This document shows positions 17,580 through 26,913 of a stretch of 56,181 nt of DNA, in pieces (the stretch's first letter is position 1; the number at the start of each line of letters is the position of its first letter). The position numbers were made by a program, and so were the translations under genes. The notes beneath the pieces were generated by a model. The model was not told where the DNA came from. It did no database searches and saw only the letters and a list, made by a program, of their open reading frames with translations. Source of the stretch: Asaia bogorensis (lineage in GTDB: Bacteria; Pseudomonadota; Alphaproteobacteria; Acetobacterales; Acetobacteraceae); assembly GCA_943333505.2 (NCBI GenBank), contig CALQTN020000022.1, positions 1 to 56,181 on the forward strand, written 5' to 3'.

Positions 17580-18707
17580 CTAGTTCGGCACCAAAACCTG
17601 CCTCAGCACCGTGCCCGCCGCCAGCCGATCAAACCCGGCGTTGATATCCTCCAGCCCGATCGTCCCGCTCAACAACCGGTTGACCGGCAATTTTCCGCGC
17701 TTATAGAGCGCCAGATAAGCCGGAATATCGCGATGCGGCAGGCATGATCCCATGTAGCTGCCTTTGATGGTCTTCTCGTCGGTCACCATCGCGGCATGCG
17801 GATAGGATACCAGCTTGCTTGGCGCCGGCAGCCCGGCCGATACCGTGGTGCCGCCGCGCGCAGTGATCGCGTAGGCTAGCGCCATCGCCTCGGCCACGCC
17901 GGCGGTTTCAATGGCGTAATCAGTGCCGCCATTGGTCGCATCCAGGATCGCTGCCACCACATCGGCATTGCCGGCGAGAAAAACGTCGGTGGCACCGAGT
18001 TCGCGCGCGAGTCGCAGTTTTTCGGGGTTGGTATCGACCGCAAGGATACGTTCGGCACCGGCCACCACGCAGCCCAACAAGGCGTTCATGCCGACGCCCC
18101 CCAGACCGACCACGGCCACCGAACTGCCGGCATGGACGCGGGCGGTGTTCAGCGCCGCGCCGACCCCGGTCAGCACCGCGCAGCCAAATATGGCGGCTTC
18201 CACCATCGGAATATCCGGGTCGATCTTCACCGCCGCGTTCGCCGAGACGACGCAGAACTGGGAAAACAGCGACAGGCCGGAATAGTGATGCACCGGTTGC
18301 CCGCCAAGGCTCATTCGGCGCGCGCCTGACAGCAAGGTACCATCGGCGCGGCTGGCGGATGATCCGGTGCAGATATTTGGCCGGCCGCCATTGCAGTAAC
18401 GGCACTCGCCGCAGCTGGTGACAAAGGCGGTGACCACGTGATCGCCCTTTTTCAGCCCGCGCACTTCAGGACCCACCTCGCGCACAATTCCGGCACCTTC
18501 ATGGCCGGGAACGGTTGGCAGCTTGCGGGCGCGCAAGCCTTCGATCGATGACAGATCCGAGTGGCACAGCCCGGCGCCGCCAACCTCGATCAGGATTTCG
18601 CCAGGGCCGGGGCCATCGAGATCGATTTCCTCGATCGTCATCGGTTTGCTGTCGACATAGGGGCGTGGGCGGCCTTGTTCCCACAGAACGGCGGCTTTGA
18701 TCTTCAT
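17580..18707 (-). CDS. Zinc-dependent alcohol dehydrogenase (class III-like MDR)
   Basis: 375-residue medium-chain dehydrogenase. Catalytic zinc ligands Cys48 (GLCHSD) and His69 (GHEGAG); structural zinc Cys99/102/105/113 (CGECRYC...NIC); NAD-binding GLGGVGMNAL with an acidic residue at the next strand end (AVDTNPEK), favouring NAD. It oxidises an alcohol or reduces an aldehyde; the substrate is not inferable. Start ATG 18707 has GGGAG upstream and overlaps the SDR stop (ATGA). Last gene of the GT-GT-SDR-ADH run. Confidence 0.92.
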   Translation of the reverse strand: MKIKAAVLWEQGRPRPYVDSKPMTIEEIDLDGPGPGEILIEVGGAGLCHSDLSSIEGLRARKLPTVPGHEGAGIVREVGPEVRGLKKGDHVVTAFVTSCGECRYCNGGRPNICTGSSASRADGTLLSGARRMSLGGQPVHHYSGLSLFSQFCVVSANAAVKIDPDIPMVEAAIFGCAVLTGVGAALNTARVHAGSSVAVVGLGGVGMNALLGCVVAGAERILAVDTNPEKLRLARELGATDVFLAGNADVVAAILDATNGGTDYAIETAGVAEAMALAYAITARGGTTVSAGLPAPSKLVSYPHAAMVTDEKTIKGSYMGSCLPHRDIPAYLALYKRGKLPVNRLLSGTIGLEDINAGFDRLAAGTVLRQVLVPN

Positions 18708-19492
18708 TGGCGGTCTCCCGGATCGTAGGTCAGGCGGTTCATCGCAATCAGTCGATCGCCTAGGCCGGACGGTAGCAGCGCCAGCAGCCGCAGCGCCAGC
18801 CCGAGCCGACGCGGGATCATCGCCTGCCCGACGCGGCGACGAATGGCGCTGGCAACCCGATCGGCCATACGGTCGAGCGACATCGCCAGCGGCTTGCGGC
18901 CGCGCCACTGGTCATCAAGGCTTGAGGTAAAATACCCTGGCAGGATGATCGAAACCGCAACACCATCGGGTCGCAGCGCCGCCCGCACGCCCTCACCATA
19001 GGCGAACATCCCCGCCTTGGAGGCGGAATAGGCGGGATGATCGGGCATCCCGCGCAGGGCCGCGAGGGAGGCGATCAGCGCGAACTGTCCCTGCCGTCGC
19101 GCGCGGAACCTGGGCAGCAACGGTTCGATCAGGTTCATCGTGCCGATCAGGTTGGCCTCAATCAGCCGGCGCGCGCCGTCGCTGCCATCCATCGTGCCAT
19201 CGCCCTGGCGGCCGCCAGTGACGCCGGCATTGGCGATGGCGAGATCAATTGGAATGTCTGTGTCCCAGCCAAGCAGCAACGCCGCCAGCGCGCGGCCATC
19301 ACGTACGTCACATAGCCCAATGCGGGTTGTTGCCCCGCGCGCCACGCAGCGTGCCGCGACCTCGTCCAACGCGGCGGTATCTCGGCCGAGCAGACCGATT
19401 GTGATGCCCGGTCCGGCAAAACGCACGGCGAGGGCCGCGCCGAGCCCGCGCGAGGCGCCGGAAATCACCAGTGATTTTGCCGGAGGACTTAT
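18704..19492 (-). CDS. Short-chain dehydrogenase/reductase with a probable ATA start
   Basis: About 262 residues. Rossmann motif SGASRGLG (11-18), NAG at 88-90, catalytic Ser142, Tyr155 and Lys159 (YSASK). A C-terminal part with basic and hydrophobic helices suggests membrane association. There is no ATG, GTG or TTG at the expected position. Instead ATA (19490-19492) lies 5 nt after GGAGGAG and overlaps the upstream stop as ATAA. Starting there gives a normal SDR N-terminus, 10 residues before the motif. A GTG inside the first strand (residue 9) is the next choice but would cut the Rossmann fold. Co-translated with the ADH downstream. Confidence 0.85.
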   Translation of the reverse strand: MSPPAKSLVISGASRGLGAALAVRFAGPGITIGLLGRDTAALDEVAARCVARGATTRIGLCDVRDGRALAALLLGWDTDIPIDLAIANAGVTGGRQGDGTMDGSDGARRLIEANLIGTMNLIEPLLPRFRARRQGQFALIASLAALRGMPDHPAYSASKAGMFAYGEGVRAALRPDGVAVSIILPGYFTSSLDDQWRGRKPLAMSLDRMADRVASAIRRRVGQAMIPRRLGLALRLLALLPSGLGDRLIAMNRLTYDPGDRQ

Positions 19493-20787
19493 GGCAACTC
19501 CTCCAGAAAGCGTTGGACGGCGCCAAAATAATCCGCCCGCGTGATCGCGGCGAACCCTGCGACCTGCTCGGGCGCGCCGCCGGCCGCGATCAGCCGGTCG
19601 ATCGCATCCGCCCAAGCCCGCGCGTCGTTGGCGTCGAGATAGGTGGCGTGACGCCCGGCGGCCTCACGCATGACCTCGGTGTCGTTGGCCAGCACCGGGG
19701 TACCTTGCGACAGCGCCTCGATTACCGGTAGGCCGAACCCCTCGGCGAAGGATGGCATCAGCATGGCACGGGCATGGGCAACCAGCCGGCGCACAGCCGG
19801 ACTGCTGAGGCCGGAAGCGAGGATGATATGGTCGCCACTGGCTTCGCGTGCGCGCAGGTCGCGCATGATTTTGTGCCCGGATGGCGCCACGCCCCCGATA
19901 ATCAGCAATTTCGGTGCCTGCGCGCCATGGCGCTCGACCAGAATGTCCCAAGCCCGCAGCAGCACAGCATGGTTCTTACGCGGCTCGATCGCGCCGCAGA
20001 TGACAAAGTAATCGAGCGTCCGCAATGCTGGATTGTCCGGCTCACGGATCAGAAACACTGGTGCAAGCGGGCAGGGCACGGTGAGGGTGAGCAGCTTTCT
20101 GGTCCGCCCCAGCACCGCCAGTGCCGGGTGCTTGGCGGCATCGGTGTTGAAGATCAGGCCAACCGCGTGGCGTTGCATCTGCGCCATGATGAACTTGGCG
20201 AGCCACGCCACGACCGGCAGCACCATTTCGGGAAACTCGATCGGGATAACGTCGTGCAACAGATAGACCGGCCGTAGATCAGGCCGCTGGCGCAGCAACG
20301 GCCCGATCGCCGGCGCAACATAGGAAAGATGCCCGATATTGAGGTAAATCGCACCGTCCGGGATTGTGCGCCGTGCGTTGCGACCAAGATGGAACCCGGT
20401 GACCCTCAGCAGACCGGCCATCCCGGCGATCGATCGGGCCAGGCGGAGCAGCGCGTTCGGTCGCTTTTTGCTCCGCACTTCGCGTCCGCCCGCCAGCCGG
20501 CGCAGCGTGTGAGCAAGGCCAGGATCGTGATCGGCGTCGAGGGTTTCGCGCCAGCGCCCGTCGAGATAATCGAGGGCGCGGATGAAGGCGGCACGGTCAT
20601 GGATGCGCAAGCCCCATGGCGTCGGCAGCAATGCGTAGACCTCGCCCGGCCAAGTTTCGGTCAATACCCGTGCGTAGTCGAGATCGGCGCGATCAATGCC
20701 GCGCGGCGTGGGCAGGGCGGTGGCGATGAACAGCCGTGCCGCGTCGTAGATGATTGCCCGCGTCACGCCGGCGTCGGAAGGCTGCAT
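19489..20787 (-). CDS. GT4-type glycosyltransferase, tandem copy A
   Basis: 432-residue GT-B fold glycosyltransferase. The C-terminal donor-binding domain has the GT4 markers GAIEPRKNHAVLL and PSFAEGFGLPVIEAL. The N-terminal domain begins with a PTPRGIDRADLDYA block and YALLPTPWGLRIHD, shared with the next gene. The two are both 432 residues and clearly paralogous, implying tandem duplication and probably two successive sugar additions. No membrane segment. The stop TAA overlaps the SDR ATA start; the start overlaps the other copy by 25 bp. Confidence 0.92.
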   Translation of the reverse strand: MQPSDAGVTRAIIYDAARLFIATALPTPRGIDRADLDYARVLTETWPGEVYALLPTPWGLRIHDRAAFIRALDYLDGRWRETLDADHDPGLAHTLRRLAGGREVRSKKRPNALLRLARSIAGMAGLLRVTGFHLGRNARRTIPDGAIYLNIGHLSYVAPAIGPLLRQRPDLRPVYLLHDVIPIEFPEMVLPVVAWLAKFIMAQMQRHAVGLIFNTDAAKHPALAVLGRTRKLLTLTVPCPLAPVFLIREPDNPALRTLDYFVICGAIEPRKNHAVLLRAWDILVERHGAQAPKLLIIGGVAPSGHKIMRDLRAREASGDHIILASGLSSPAVRRLVAHARAMLMPSFAEGFGLPVIEALSQGTPVLANDTEVMREAAGRHATYLDANDARAWADAIDRLIAAGGAPEQVAGFAAITRADYFGAVQRFLEELP

Positions 20788-22061
20788 AGGAATTCCGTCA
20801 CTTTAGAAAAATATGTCGCACCGGTCATCGGTACGAACTGCGCGCAGTCGTGGCGCTGGCGCAGCGCGAAATCAGGGTCGAACGCCAAGCGCTCGATGGC
20901 AGCGCACCAGCCAGCTTCGTCATCTGGAGCGAGGTAGATGCCCAAGCCCGTGGCGGCTTCGCGCAATGGTGCGATATCGGACAGCACGACCGGGGTTTTT
21001 AGCGCCAGCGCCTCGATGACCGGTAAGCCAAAGCCCTCGGTGAAAGATGGGGTGAGGGCGGCGCGCGCATTGGCGACGATATTGCGCAAGGCCGGGCTGG
21101 TCAGGCCGGAGGCGATGATGATGTGGGCGCGGAGCGCTTGGGTTGCTTGCAGGGCGTCGCGGATCGCCGCACCGCGCGGCACCACCGGCCCGACAATCAC
21201 CAGCTTTGGCGTCGCCGCGCCATGCCGTTCGATCAGGCTTTGCCAGACCTTGAGCAGCAGCAGATGGTTCTTACGCGGCTCGACACTGCCGCAGCAGACG
21301 AAATAATTATGCCCGGCGAGGGCGGGAACGGGCGCGCCAGGGGTGGTGAACACCGCGGCGAGTGGCAGGGGCAATGTGAGGCAGCTTGCCGGGCTGCGGC
21401 CGAGGGCTGCGACAACCGAGCGGCGTGCCGCATCGGTGGTGGCAATCAGCGCGGTTGCCCGCGCGCGCACGATGTCGACCATCACCTGCGCCCATTTCAG
21501 GCCCTGGCGGGTGACGAAGCCAGGGTGCTCAAGCTGAATGACATCGTGCAGCATGAACACCGCCGCCATATCGGGCCGGCGGCGCAACCACGGCGTGGTG
21601 AGCCAGGCGGATAGGCCGAGCTGGCCGATATTGAGGTAGATTGCACCTTTTTCCGTCCAACGCAGCGATCGGCCGATGGAAAATCCGGTCACCCCGAGGA
21701 GCCCGAGGATACGTCCAACGCTGCCAAGCGTGCGCTGCTTCACGATGTCCTGCGGACCGGAAGCCTTGCCTTCAAGCCGGTCGAGGATGAAGGCCAAAAC
21801 CTTGTCATCCCCGGCATCGCCATGCTCGGCCCAGCTTTGCTCGAGATAGGCGAGGGCGAGGGCGAAGCGGTCGCGGTCGAACAGCCGCAAGCCCCAGGGG
21901 GTTGGCAGCAAGGCGTAGATCTCGCCCGGCCAGGACGCGGTCAGATGCCTTGCGTAGTCGATTTCGACCCGATCGATGCCACGCGGCGTCGTGCTGCCCA
22001 CCGACAGCACCAGACGCACGGCATCATAGACGATTGTTGGGGCGGGCCGGGAATGCGACAT
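20763..22061 (-). CDS. GT4-type glycosyltransferase, tandem copy B
   Basis: 432-residue paralogue of the downstream gene. Same N-terminal blocks (TTPRGIDRVEIDYA, YALLPTPWGLRLFD), a YLNIGQLGLS segment, and GT4 motifs GSVEPRKNHLLLL and PSFTEGFGLPVIEAL. Start ATG 22061 with GGGGC just upstream. It begins 32 bp after the end of the carboxylase gene, so the whole minus-strand run 25470-17580 may be one transcript. Acceptor unknown; context (sugar transferase at 14515) suggests a surface polysaccharide or glycolipid. Confidence 0.92.
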   Translation of the reverse strand: MSHSRPAPTIVYDAVRLVLSVGSTTPRGIDRVEIDYARHLTASWPGEIYALLPTPWGLRLFDRDRFALALAYLEQSWAEHGDAGDDKVLAFILDRLEGKASGPQDIVKQRTLGSVGRILGLLGVTGFSIGRSLRWTEKGAIYLNIGQLGLSAWLTTPWLRRRPDMAAVFMLHDVIQLEHPGFVTRQGLKWAQVMVDIVRARATALIATTDAARRSVVAALGRSPASCLTLPLPLAAVFTTPGAPVPALAGHNYFVCCGSVEPRKNHLLLLKVWQSLIERHGAATPKLVIVGPVVPRGAAIRDALQATQALRAHIIIASGLTSPALRNIVANARAALTPSFTEGFGLPVIEALALKTPVVLSDIAPLREAATGLGIYLAPDDEAGWCAAIERLAFDPDFALRQRHDCAQFVPMTGATYFSKVTEFLCSLPTPA

Positions 22062-22092
22062 TGCCCCGGTTCATAACGATCCCATCAGCACT

Positions 22093-25000
22093 CTACCAGC
22101 CATCGACATGGGATCGCTTCTTGCCATGCCGCACCGGCACTGGCGGCACGGATCGCAGCCCGGCGATGATCCAGCGTCTTGTATCGGCCGGATCGATGAC
22201 ATCATCGACCTGATAATGCGCCCCGGCGTTCAATGCCTTGCCGATCTCATAGAGCTCGGCGACCATGGTTTCATAGGTCGCGAGCCGTTCGGCCGGGTCC
22301 GCAATCGCAGCGAGTTCCTTGCGGCGGCCCAACTTCACCTGACCTTCCAGCCCCATGCCGCCGAATTCCCCGGTGGGCCACGCGATGGCGAAGACTGGCA
22401 GTTTCATGCCGCCCCCGGTCATCGCGAGCTTGCCGAGGCCGTAGGATTTGCGCGTCATCACCATGAAGGTTGGCACCTCGACATTGGCGCCGACCAGATA
22501 GGCCCGGCAGCAATGGCGGACGAGGGCGGTTTTCTCGGCTTCAGGACCGACCATGTTGCCTGGGTTGTCGCACAACGACAGGATCGGCAGATCATGGGCG
22601 TCGCACATCTGCATGAAGCGGGCGGCCTTGTCGGCAGCGTCGCTGTCGATGGCGCCGCCGAGATGGAGTGGGTTGTTGGCGATCACCCCCATCGGCCGGC
22701 CTTCAATGCGGATCAGCGCGGTGATCATCCCGAAGCCCCAGCCACGGCGGATTTCCAGCACCGATCCGGTATCGGCCAGGGTCTCCAGCAATTGCCGCAT
22801 ATCGTAGCCGCGCAGGCGGTTTTCCGGCACGACGTGGCGCAGATGGCGCTGATCGGCGCTCGACCATCCAGGGATCGGTCCCTGGAAATAGGACAGGTAT
22901 TTGCGCGCCACGGCGACGGCTTCGGCTTCGTCCTCGACCAGAATGTCGACCACCCCATTGGCGACCTGGACCGACATCGGGCCGACTTCCTCGGGCCGGT
23001 AGACACCCAAGCCGCCGCCTTCGATCATCGCGGGGCCTGCCATGCCGATGGTGGCGTTCTTGGTGGCGATAATCACATCACAACAGCCCAGCAGCACCGC
23101 GTTGCCGGCAAAGCAGCGCCCGGCGGCGATGCCGATTAGCGGAGCGCCGCCTGACAGGGCCGCAAAGCGATAGAATGTGTCGGTTTCGGACCCGCCGGTG
23201 CTGTCGCTGTCACTGCCGCGCCCGCCGCCACCCTCGGCGAACAGGATCACCGGTAGGCGCAGCTTTTCCGCCAGTTCATACATCCGGTCCTGCTTGCGGT
23301 GCCCGTTGCGGCCCTGGGTGCCGGCCATCACGCCATAGTCGTAGGAGACCACCAGCGCGCGGCTTTTATCTTCGGGGAAATGTTCGGCGTTGATGGTGGC
23401 GAGGCCCATGATGAGGCCATCAGCGGGCGACTCGGCGACCAGTTGTTCGACCGTATGGGTGCGACGCCGGGCTGCGAGCGTCAGCGCGCCGTATTCGACG
23501 AAGCTGCCGGGGTCGCAGACATCATTGATGTTTTCCCGCGCGGTACGCATACCAGTTGCCCGACGCTTGGCGACCGCTGCCGGGCGTGCCGCGTCCTGGG
23601 TGCGGGCCTGGCGGGCCAGAACCTCGGCGAGGTCGGGGCGGATGTAATCGAGATCGATCGCTTCGGCCTGCTGAACCTGGCCGCTGAGGTCGGCGCGCGG
23701 TTCGACGAACGCGAGCGCATGGCCCTCGAACACGGTATCGCCGGCGGCGACGGTGAAGCCGCGCAAAATCCCGGCCTCGGAGGCCGCGATGGCGTGCTGC
23801 ATCTTCATCGCCTCCATCACCATTACTTCCTGGCCGGCGAGCACGATGTCGCCCGGCGCGACGGTGAGCGAGATGATGGTGCCCTGCATTGGCGCACGAA
23901 GTGGCGTGGTGCCCTCGGGGCCGGCGAAATCATCCGCGCTATCCTGTGCGACGATCGCGCTTTCAGTTTTGCCGTAATTCACCACCGCGAGCGGATCGGC
24001 GCTGTCGACCTTGGCGCCGGCACGGCGGGCGGCGTTGGTGGTGGTGGTGGCTTCGAAGAAGCGTGAAGCCGGGGCCTCGGCGCTGGTCAGGCTGGCGATG
24101 TGTTCGTCGACAAAACGGGTGTGCAACTGCCCGCCAAGCAAGGCGGGATGGCGCAGCAGGGCTTGCAGGAAGCTGATGTTAGAAGCGGCACCGACCAGGC
24201 GGAACTCGCCCAGCGCGCGGGCTGCCTTGCCGGCGACATCGGCGAATTTGCCGCGCCTGTCATGCACGATCACTTTCGCGAGCAGGCTGTCGAAGCGCGG
24301 ATTGGTGCGGTAGCCGGCATAGCCGTAGCCATCGACCCGCACGCCGGGGCCGCTCGGCGGGTCATAGGCGCTCAGCATGCCGCCGGCGCCGCGCACGCTG
24401 CCATCCGGGTTCATGGTTTCGAGATTGACCCGCGCCTGAAGCGCCATGCCGCGTGGGGTGGGAATGTCGGCCTGGGTCAGGCCAAGTTCGGCAAGGGTTG
24501 CCCCACCAGCGATTTGCAATTGCGCGCCCACCAGATCGATCCCGGTGACTTCTTCGGTGACGGTGTGCTCGACCTGGAGCCGCGCATTGGCCTCGATGAA
24601 GGCAATTGCGGCATCGTCGCTGTCGGTCGCGGTATCGACGAGGAATTCGAACGTGCCGGCGCTGCGGTATTTGGCGGCTTTGGCAAGTTTGGTGGCAGCT
24701 TCGAGCAAGCGCGCCCGCACGGCGGGGCGCAGGAACGGGGCAGGGGCGATTTCAATCAGCTTCTGGCGTTCGCGCTGCACGCTGCATTCGCGTTCCCAGA
24801 GATGGGCGACCTCGGCGCCGTCGCCGAGCACCTGGACTTCGATGTGGCGGGGATGGATGAACAGGCGCTCAACATAGACATCGCCATTGCCGAACGATGA
24901 CAGCGCCTCGGCGCGGCAGCGTTCGAAGGCGGTCGGCAGTTGTTCGGCGTCCGTCACCGGCCGCATGCCGCGCCCACCGCCGCCGGCGATGGCTTTGACC

Positions 25001-25470
25001 ATGATCGCCCCACCTGGCCCGAGATCGGCGAGGAACGCCTGGGCTTGGTCCAATGTCGTCGGCCCGTCGGTGCCGGCGATCACGGCCACGCCGTGGCTGG
25101 CGGCAAAGCGCCGGGCTGCGCCCTTGTCGCCGAACAGATCAAGCGCATCCGCTGCCGGACCGACGAAAATGATGCCGCCATCTTGGCAGGCCCGCGCAAA
25201 TGCCGCGTTCTCGCTGACAAAGCCGTAGCCAGGGTGGATCGCGTCGCAGCCTTCGGCTTTGGCGACAGCGATGATGCCGGCGATATCAAGATAGGCCGCC
25301 GGACCGCTGCCCGGCAGCGCCACCGCCCGATCGGCGGCGCGCACATGCAGCGAATGCGCATCATCGGCGGAATGGATGGCGACCGTGGCGATGCCAAGCT
25401 CGGCGGCACCACGGGCGATACGGATGGCGATCTCGCCGCGATTGGCGATCAGCAGGGTCTTGATGGTCAT
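22093..25470 (-). CDS. Single-chain biotin-dependent acyl-CoA carboxylase (BC-BCCP-CT)
   Basis: 1125 residues carrying all three functions of an acyl-CoA carboxylase. Biotin carboxylase about 1-450 (ANRGEIAIRI, KAIAGGGGRGM, EANARLQVEHTVTE), biotinyl domain about 525-600 with MEAMKMQH (biotin Lys556), and a carboxyltransferase from about 640 to the end (VVSYDYGVMAGTQG, AGRCFAGNAVLLGC, ALIRIEGRPMGVIANNP, GNMVGPEAEKTALVRH). The layout matches the bacterial long-chain/single-chain acyl-CoA carboxylases, which accept a range of acyl-CoAs (family knowledge). It could supply malonyl- or alkylmalonyl-CoA; a link to the synthase at 1-5777 is speculation. Start ATG 25470 preferred; a TTG lies three codons upstream. 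Confidence 0.93.
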   Translation of the reverse strand: MTIKTLLIANRGEIAIRIARGAAELGIATVAIHSADDAHSLHVRAADRAVALPGSGPAAYLDIAGIIAVAKAEGCDAIHPGYGFVSENAAFARACQDGGIIFVGPAADALDLFGDKGAARRFAASHGVAVIAGTDGPTTLDQAQAFLADLGPGGAIMVKAIAGGGGRGMRPVTDAEQLPTAFERCRAEALSSFGNGDVYVERLFIHPRHIEVQVLGDGAEVAHLWERECSVQRERQKLIEIAPAPFLRPAVRARLLEAATKLAKAAKYRSAGTFEFLVDTATDSDDAAIAFIEANARLQVEHTVTEEVTGIDLVGAQLQIAGGATLAELGLTQADIPTPRGMALQARVNLETMNPDGSVRGAGGMLSAYDPPSGPGVRVDGYGYAGYRTNPRFDSLLAKVIVHDRRGKFADVAGKAARALGEFRLVGAASNISFLQALLRHPALLGGQLHTRFVDEHIASLTSAEAPASRFFEATTTTNAARRAGAKVDSADPLAVVNYGKTESAIVAQDSADDFAGPEGTTPLRAPMQGTIISLTVAPGDIVLAGQEVMVMEAMKMQHAIAASEAGILRGFTVAAGDTVFEGHALAFVEPRADLSGQVQQAEAIDLDYIRPDLAEVLARQARTQDAARPAAVAKRRATGMRTARENINDVCDPGSFVEYGALTLAARRRTHTVEQLVAESPADGLIMGLATINAEHFPEDKSRALVVSYDYGVMAGTQGRNGHRKQDRMYELAEKLRLPVILFAEGGGGRGSDSDSTGGSETDTFYRFAALSGGAPLIGIAAGRCFAGNAVLLGCCDVIIATKNATIGMAGPAMIEGGGLGVYRPEEVGPMSVQVANGVVDILVEDEAEAVAVARKYLSYFQGPIPGWSSADQRHLRHVVPENRLRGYDMRQLLETLADTGSVLEIRRGWGFGMITALIRIEGRPMGVIANNPLHLGGAIDSDAADKAARFMQMCDAHDLPILSLCDNPGNMVGPEAEKTALVRHCCRAYLVGANVEVPTFMVMTRKSYGLGKLAMTGGGMKLPVFAIAWPTGEFGGMGLEGQVKLGRRKELAAIADPAERLATYETMVAELYEIGKALNAGAHYQVDDVIDPADTRRWIIAGLRSVPPVPVRHGKKRSHVDGW

Positions 25471-25571
25471 GCCCGGCAAACCGCCGCTTTGAGCCCGCTA
25501 TGTTCGACCATTTTATGCCTCCGTTCCGCTATTTCGGCAGAGCATCGGATGGTCACGGCCGGGCGTCAAAT

Positions 25572-25904
25572 TCAGGCGTCGGGCGCGTCCATCAGCTGGT
25601 GCTTGGCCTGCCGTGCGCAGTCATTCAGGGCATCCGCCAGAGCGCCGCGCTCAATCGCGTGGCCCTGGGCTGCGAACACCTCGGCAATCCGCGTCACCAG
25701 CATTTCGGTGTGGTTGTGCAGGTCCGGGATATGGAGAATGGCGGCAACCAGGGCCGCGGTGGCCTGATCCGACAAATGCAGCGCGTGCGCCGCCCATGCC
25801 GCGAACAGCTTGTCACGGCGCGCGGCGACCCGAAAGCGGAGTTCCTCATCATGGGCGAACTTGGCTTCGAAGGCTTGTTCCCGGTCGTGGAGGAATGCGG
25901 TCAT
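25572..25904 (-). CDS. DUF1476 protein (F1-ATPase zeta-inhibitor-like)
   Basis: 110 residues. The N-terminus (FLHDREQAFEAKFAHDEE, then RFRVAARRDKLFAAWAA) matches DUF1476, the family of the alphaproteobacterial F1-ATPase inhibitor zeta. The C-terminal half follows the family helical pattern but is divergent (LHIPDLHNHTEMLVTRI). Zeta inserts its N-terminal helix in F1 to block ATP hydrolysis. Upstream neighbour is a luciferase-like oxidoreductase 104 bp away; no functional tie is seen. Confidence 0.82.
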   Translation of the reverse strand: MTAFLHDREQAFEAKFAHDEELRFRVAARRDKLFAAWAAHALHLSDQATAALVAAILHIPDLHNHTEMLVTRIAEVFAAQGHAIERGALADALNDCARQAKHQLMDAPDA

Positions 25905-26008
25905 GGCTATTTTCGTCCCCGTTAAGTGAGAATTGGAAAATATCCTGCGACCGCCCCCGCGTCATTGCTCTACGTCAAGGCGGGGCGTCCTCCGACCGGC
26001 TTAGATTT

Positions 26009-26866
26009 CTACAAATCCGCCATCAGCTTCAATGCCGCATCCCGCGCCGCGTAATCCCCGTTGGGATGGACCGGGCGGATACAGACATGGGTGGCGCCGG
26101 CGTCGAAATGGGCGCGGATCTGGCGCTTCACGTCTTCGACCGTGCCCCAGTTGATCATCGCGTCGATCAGCCGGTCCGAGCCGCCGTTTTGCAGTTCGGC
26201 GTCGGAAAACCCGAGCCGCTTCCAATGGGCGAGATAGTTCGGCAGCGAAAAATACATCGCAAGTTCCGCCCGCCCGATGGCACGCGCCTTGGCTGGGTCG
26301 GTTTCGAGCACGAATTTCTGCGCCACCACCAGATGCTTACCCGCCGGCATCTTGGCCGCGACATTGCGCGTGTGCTCGGGTGTCGTGTTGACCGGCAGTG
26401 CGCCCAGGCTGCGTTCAAACGCGAGCTTGGTCATCACCGGCCCCAAGGCCGCCAACATCACCGGCCACTGATCGGCACCCGGTTCATCGCCATAGAGCCC
26501 GTCGAGATAGGCCCGCATGGTCGGCACCGGCTTGTCGTATTCATGGCCGCGCGCGTTCACCATTGAGCCATGACTGACGCCAAGCCCGAGAATGAAGCGG
26601 TTGTCGTACATCTGGCTCAAGCCGATCAACCCACGCCGTGCGGTGAAAGCGTCACGCGCATAGGTGCTGGCGATCGAGCTGCCGATGCTGAGGGTTGTGG
26701 AGTTGGCGAGCATGAAGGCGGCACTGGACAGGGCTTCGTAACCCACCGCTTCGGGATACCATAATGCGGTGTATCCAAGGTCTTCCGAGGTTTTCAGTAA
26801 GCGCACCAGCTCATTCGGTGGCAGACGGTCATTCGGATTCCAAACACCCAGGCGTCCTAGTTTCAT
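26009..26866 (-). CDS. Luciferase-like (LLM class) F420/FMN-dependent oxidoreductase
   Basis: 285-residue TIM-barrel flavin- or F420-dependent oxidoreductase. Starts KLGRLGVWNPNDRLP, then GYTALWYPEAVGYEAL, the FILGLGVSHGSM strand-loop typical of LLM enzymes, and a C-terminal GATHVCIRPVHPNGD. Most like the MSMEG_2256 group of F420-dependent reductases; whether this organism makes F420 cannot be judged here. ATG 26866 is preferred over 26872 because GGGAG is 8 nt upstream of it. The gene lies just upstream of the zeta-like gene and downstream of livF on the same strand. Confidence 0.85.
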   Translation of the reverse strand: MKLGRLGVWNPNDRLPPNELVRLLKTSEDLGYTALWYPEAVGYEALSSAAFMLANSTTLSIGSSIASTYARDAFTARRGLIGLSQMYDNRFILGLGVSHGSMVNARGHEYDKPVPTMRAYLDGLYGDEPGADQWPVMLAALGPVMTKLAFERSLGALPVNTTPEHTRNVAAKMPAGKHLVVAQKFVLETDPAKARAIGRAELAMYFSLPNYLAHWKRLGFSDAELQNGGSDRLIDAMINWGTVEDVKRQIRAHFDAGATHVCIRPVHPNGDYAARDAALKLMADL

Positions 26867-26913
26867 GGTCATTGCTCCCGCATTTTTTTCACCCTAGCCG
26901 ATCCCGCCTGCGA

